Assembly (NCBI GenBank): GCA_002478955.1
Contig: DLKK01000066.1
Coordinates: forward strand, 1-7,223
Reading direction: 5' to 3'
DNA from: Treponema sp. UBA7590
GTDB lineage: Bacteria; Spirochaetota; Spirochaetia; Treponematales; Treponemataceae
Length of the DNA: 7,223 nucleotides
Part shown: positions 5,292 through 7,223 of the stretch, in pieces
Layout: the number at the start of each line of letters is the position of its first letter
Numbering within the stretch: the first letter of the stretch is position 1
The notes under the pieces: generated by a model
Seen by the model: only the letters and a program-made list of their open reading frames with translations
What the model was told of the DNA's origin: nothing
Database searches by the model: none
Made by a program: the position numbers and the translations under genes

Positions 5292-6656
5292 ATGGATTTT
5301 AATCTTAAAAGAAAGATAGATGATTTTTTGACAAAGTGGAAAGAGAATCCTGATAGGCTTCCTTTGATTATAAAAGGTGCTCGCCAAATTGGAAAAACTT
5401 TTTCTATTGAGAAATTTGCAAAATCTTATAAGAGTTTTGTGGAAATAAACTTTATTACAGACCCTCAATATAAGAAAATTTTTGAAGAAGGTTATTCTGT
5501 CCAGCAGGTTCTAAAGCAGATTTCATTCATTAACCCTGAATTTAAGTTTATTCCGCATGAAACTTTGATTTTGTTTGATGAAATGCAGGCTTGTCCGGAT
5601 TGTGCGACTTGTCTTAAATTTTTCAAAATAGATGGTCAGTATGATGTGATATGTTCAGGTTCTCTTCTTGGAATTAATTATGAAGAAGTAACTTCTGTAA
5701 GTGTCGGTTATAAAGAAGATTTTGAAATGTATTCACTTGATTTTGAGGAATTTTTATGGGCAAAAGGTTATAGTCAAAATCAGGTAGAAAGCATTTTTCT
5801 TCATATAAAAACATTAAAGCCATTTTCTGAAAATGAATACGATGTGTGGATTGAAAATTTTAGGGAATATATGACTGTTGGTGGAATGCCGGCTGTTGTA
5901 AAACAATTTGTAATGCAAAAAAATTATTCAGGAATTCTGAATATGCAGAAACAAATTCTTTTAGCATACGAAGAAGATATAATAAAATACGCAAAAGGTT
6001 TGGATAAGGCGAAAATTAAAAATATCTACAATCATATTTCAGCTTTTCTTGCAAAGGAAAACAAACGTTATCAGATTACAAAAATTGCTCCGAATGCAAG
6101 GAATAGGGAATATATTGGCACGGTTGACTGGCTGAATGATGCTGGAATTATAAATGTATGTTATTGTCTTGAACGGCCTGAACTTCCATTAAAAGGAAAT
6201 TATAAACCAACTGATTATAAAATTTATTATCGCGATACAGGACTTCTTGTTGCCTCTCTTGATGATGAGGCTCAGGACGATTTACGGTTGAATAGAAATT
6301 TCAATACTTACAAAGGTGCTTTGTATGAAAATATTATTGCAGATATTCTTGTTAAGCAGGGATATTCTCTTTTTTACTATAAAAATGAAAAATCAACATT
6401 AGAAATGGATTTTTTTGTAAGAGACATAAATTCTTTGGTTCCTGTTGAAGTAAAAGCAAATGATAATCCAACAATTTCATTAAAAAAATTGATAGAAAAT
6501 GAAAAATACCCGGATATAAAATATGGCATAAAATTATGCAACAAGAATATTGGCTTCAATGGAAAATTTTACACACTTCCGTATTTTTGTGCTTTTTTGA
6601 TAAAACGTTTTTTGCGCGAGGATTTTGTCATCTCGACAAACAAAAAAGTAAAATAA
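5292..6656 (+). CDS. AAA ATPase with AAA_14 and DUF4143 domains
   Basis: This is a 454-aa cytoplasmic P-loop ATPase of the COG1373-like group, whose members are common in gut bacteria and have no settled function. The Walker A is GARQIGKT (residues 29-36, Lys35), the Walker B LILFDE (Asp96, Glu97), and a sensor-like VICSGSLLG follows. The C-terminal half matches the DUF4143 pattern: YYRDTGLL, then ALYENII, then a nuclease-like core with Asp373 in EMDF and Glu386-x-Lys388 in VEVK, followed by a hydrophobic end. Whether this core is catalytic is unknown. Three cysteines (101, 104, 107) cluster just after Walker B. I chose ATG 5292 over the in-frame GTG 5274 because TATAAT overlaps the longer form. 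The gene is AT-rich compared with the hypothetical gene and the amylase N-terminus, and its length is normal for the family. It converges on a relative at 6665. ATP binding is well supported; biological role, including any link to defence or toxin systems, is open. Confidence 0.9.
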   Translation: MDFNLKRKIDDFLTKWKENPDRLPLIIKGARQIGKTFSIEKFAKSYKSFVEINFITDPQYKKIFEEGYSVQQVLKQISFINPEFKFIPHETLILFDEMQACPDCATCLKFFKIDGQYDVICSGSLLGINYEEVTSVSVGYKEDFEMYSLDFEEFLWAKGYSQNQVESIFLHIKTLKPFSENEYDVWIENFREYMTVGGMPAVVKQFVMQKNYSGILNMQKQILLAYEEDIIKYAKGLDKAKIKNIYNHISAFLAKENKRYQITKIAPNARNREYIGTVDWLNDAGIINVCYCLERPELPLKGNYKPTDYKIYYRDTGLLVASLDDEAQDDLRLNRNFNTYKGALYENIIADILVKQGYSLFYYKNEKSTLEMDFFVRDINSLVPVEVKANDNPTISLKKLIENEKYPDIKYGIKLCNKNIGFNGKFYTLPYFCAFLIKRFLREDFVISTNKKVK

Positions 6657-6672
6657 TTGTGAGATTATTTTA
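6642..6672 (-). terminator. Inverted repeat spanning both stop codons; possible terminator
   Basis: TAAAATAAT (6649-6657) and ATTATTTTA (6664-6672) form a perfect 9-bp inverted repeat with loop TGTGAG. Each arm holds the stop codon of one of the two convergent genes. On the minus strand the stem is followed after one base by six T residues (complement of 6642-6647), so it could end the minus-strand transcript. On the plus strand the following bases are not T-rich. The stem has no GC pairs, so termination would be weak. Confidence 0.4.
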
Positions 6673-7223
6673 AAATATCCAAATTACTCAAATCTATTTT
6701 ATAAATCATATTGCTGATTTCTTTTTCTTTTATGAACATTGTCATATAAATTGGGAGATAGATAATTTTTTCTTTTACAGAAATATTGTCATTGCAAAGG
6801 ACAAATGCTTTTTCAATTTTGTATTCATCATTGTTAATTACATTTTTAAGGGCATTGTGTCGTTCGTAATATTTCCCGGATTTTACTTCTAGCGGAAGGG
6901 GTTTGTCATCAAGTTTTATTAAAAAATCGATTTCTCCTTGCTTTTTACTGTTGAAATAATATAGCTTAAAACCATGTGACTTCAGTTCCTGTGCAACAAC
7001 ATTTTCATAAACAGAGCCAAAATTTATCTCTTTTTCATTATTTAGGATTTTAAGTTGAATTCCGTCTGCATATTGGCAAGCTAGAAGTCCTACATCATTT
7101 GAAAATAATTTAAAAAGATTCCTTAGTTTTGCCAGTTCGAATGGCAATGTTGGAGATTCTACATTATAAACTGGTATTGCAACTCCCGCTTCTCTTAACC
7201 AGATAAAACTGTTTTCATGGCGG
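6665..7223 (-). CDS. Partial DUF4143-family ATPase, 5' end beyond window
   Basis: This is the C-terminal 185 residues of a second AAA_14/DUF4143-type protein. The frame stays open to the right edge of the window, so the true start and the expected Walker motifs lie outside; a TTG at 7147 is internal, because family-like sequence (WLREAGVAIPVYNVES) continues upstream of it. Visible family features are LFKLFSNDVGLL, then SVYENVV, then GEIDF (Asp at 6926-6928) and LPLEVK (Glu at 6887-6889, Lys at 6881-6883). The Asp-to-Glu spacing of 13 residues is the same as in the neighbour at 5292-6656. The two proteins are clearly related but diverged, so this is not a recent duplication. The genes converge with an eight-base gap. 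An ATPase role is inferred from the family, as the ATP-binding part is not in view. Confidence 0.88.
   Translation of the reverse strand, partial: RHENSFIWLREAGVAIPVYNVESPTLPFELAKLRNLFKLFSNDVGLLACQYADGIQLKILNNEKEINFGSVYENVVAQELKSHGFKLYYFNSKKQGEIDFLIKLDDKPLPLEVKSGKYYERHNALKNVINNDEYKIEKAFVLCNDNISVKEKIIYLPIYMTMFIKEKEISNMIYKIDLSNLDILK

Noticed and set aside
5037..5468. Minus-strand open frame of 143 codons across the intergenic region
   Set aside because: It runs through the amylase terminator, the A-rich repeat and the ATPase start, and its Phe/Lys/Ile-rich product reflects the A-tracts.
6624..6640. Stem-loop TTTGTC/GACAAA near the end of the ATPase gene as a plus-strand terminator
   Set aside because: It is followed by A-rich rather than T-rich DNA on the plus strand and lies inside the coding region; the minus-strand side also lacks a T run.

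Overview
The window looks like chromosomal DNA of a gut- or rumen-type spirochaete, most likely a Treponema. This is a judgement from overall style, not proof: moderate, uneven GC content, a large lipoprotein glycosidase with a KK-rich signal peptide and an LSGC lipobox, an unrecognised soluble helical protein, and AAA ATPases of the AAA_14/DUF4143 type. Promoters resemble sigma-70 (TATAAT), not the Bacteroidetes consensus.

Layout. 1-123 is a short AT-rich leader with a 16-bp palindrome and a TATAAT box almost touching the first gene. 124-1209 (+) encodes a 361-aa helical protein of unknown function. It ends in a possible terminator hairpin that overlaps its stop codon. 1210-1447 is a leader region. 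It contains a weak promoter candidate, a GC-rich patch with two alternative small hairpins, and a probable 16-codon Trp-rich leader peptide (1401-1451) whose TGA overlaps the next ATG. 1448-5098 (+) encodes a 1216-aa secreted lipoprotein alpha-amylase-family enzyme: signal peptide, an unassigned N-terminal region, a probable starch-binding module, Ig-like and PKD-like domains, a GH13 barrel with all four conserved regions, and a C-terminal beta domain. A good intrinsic terminator follows at 5129-5176.

5177-5291 is an A-rich stretch with a 32-bp periodic repeat and helically phased A-tracts. It runs into a TATAAT box six bases before the ATG of a 454-aa AAA_14/DUF4143 ATPase (5292-6656, +). 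A second, diverged member of that family (5' end outside the window) lies tail to tail on the minus strand (6665 to the right edge). The stop codons are eight bases apart and both sit inside one inverted repeat.

How the parts relate. The amylase is probably a stand-alone surface starch-degrading unit with its own leader and terminator. The two ATPases form a separate, AT-richer accessory block. Base composition falls from about 45% GC to about 22-35% in the amylase catalytic domain and recovers near its end, which suggests a mosaic gene. The observations most worth following are the overlapping leader peptide, the apparently leaderless promoters, the phased A-tract repeat and the mosaic catalytic domain.
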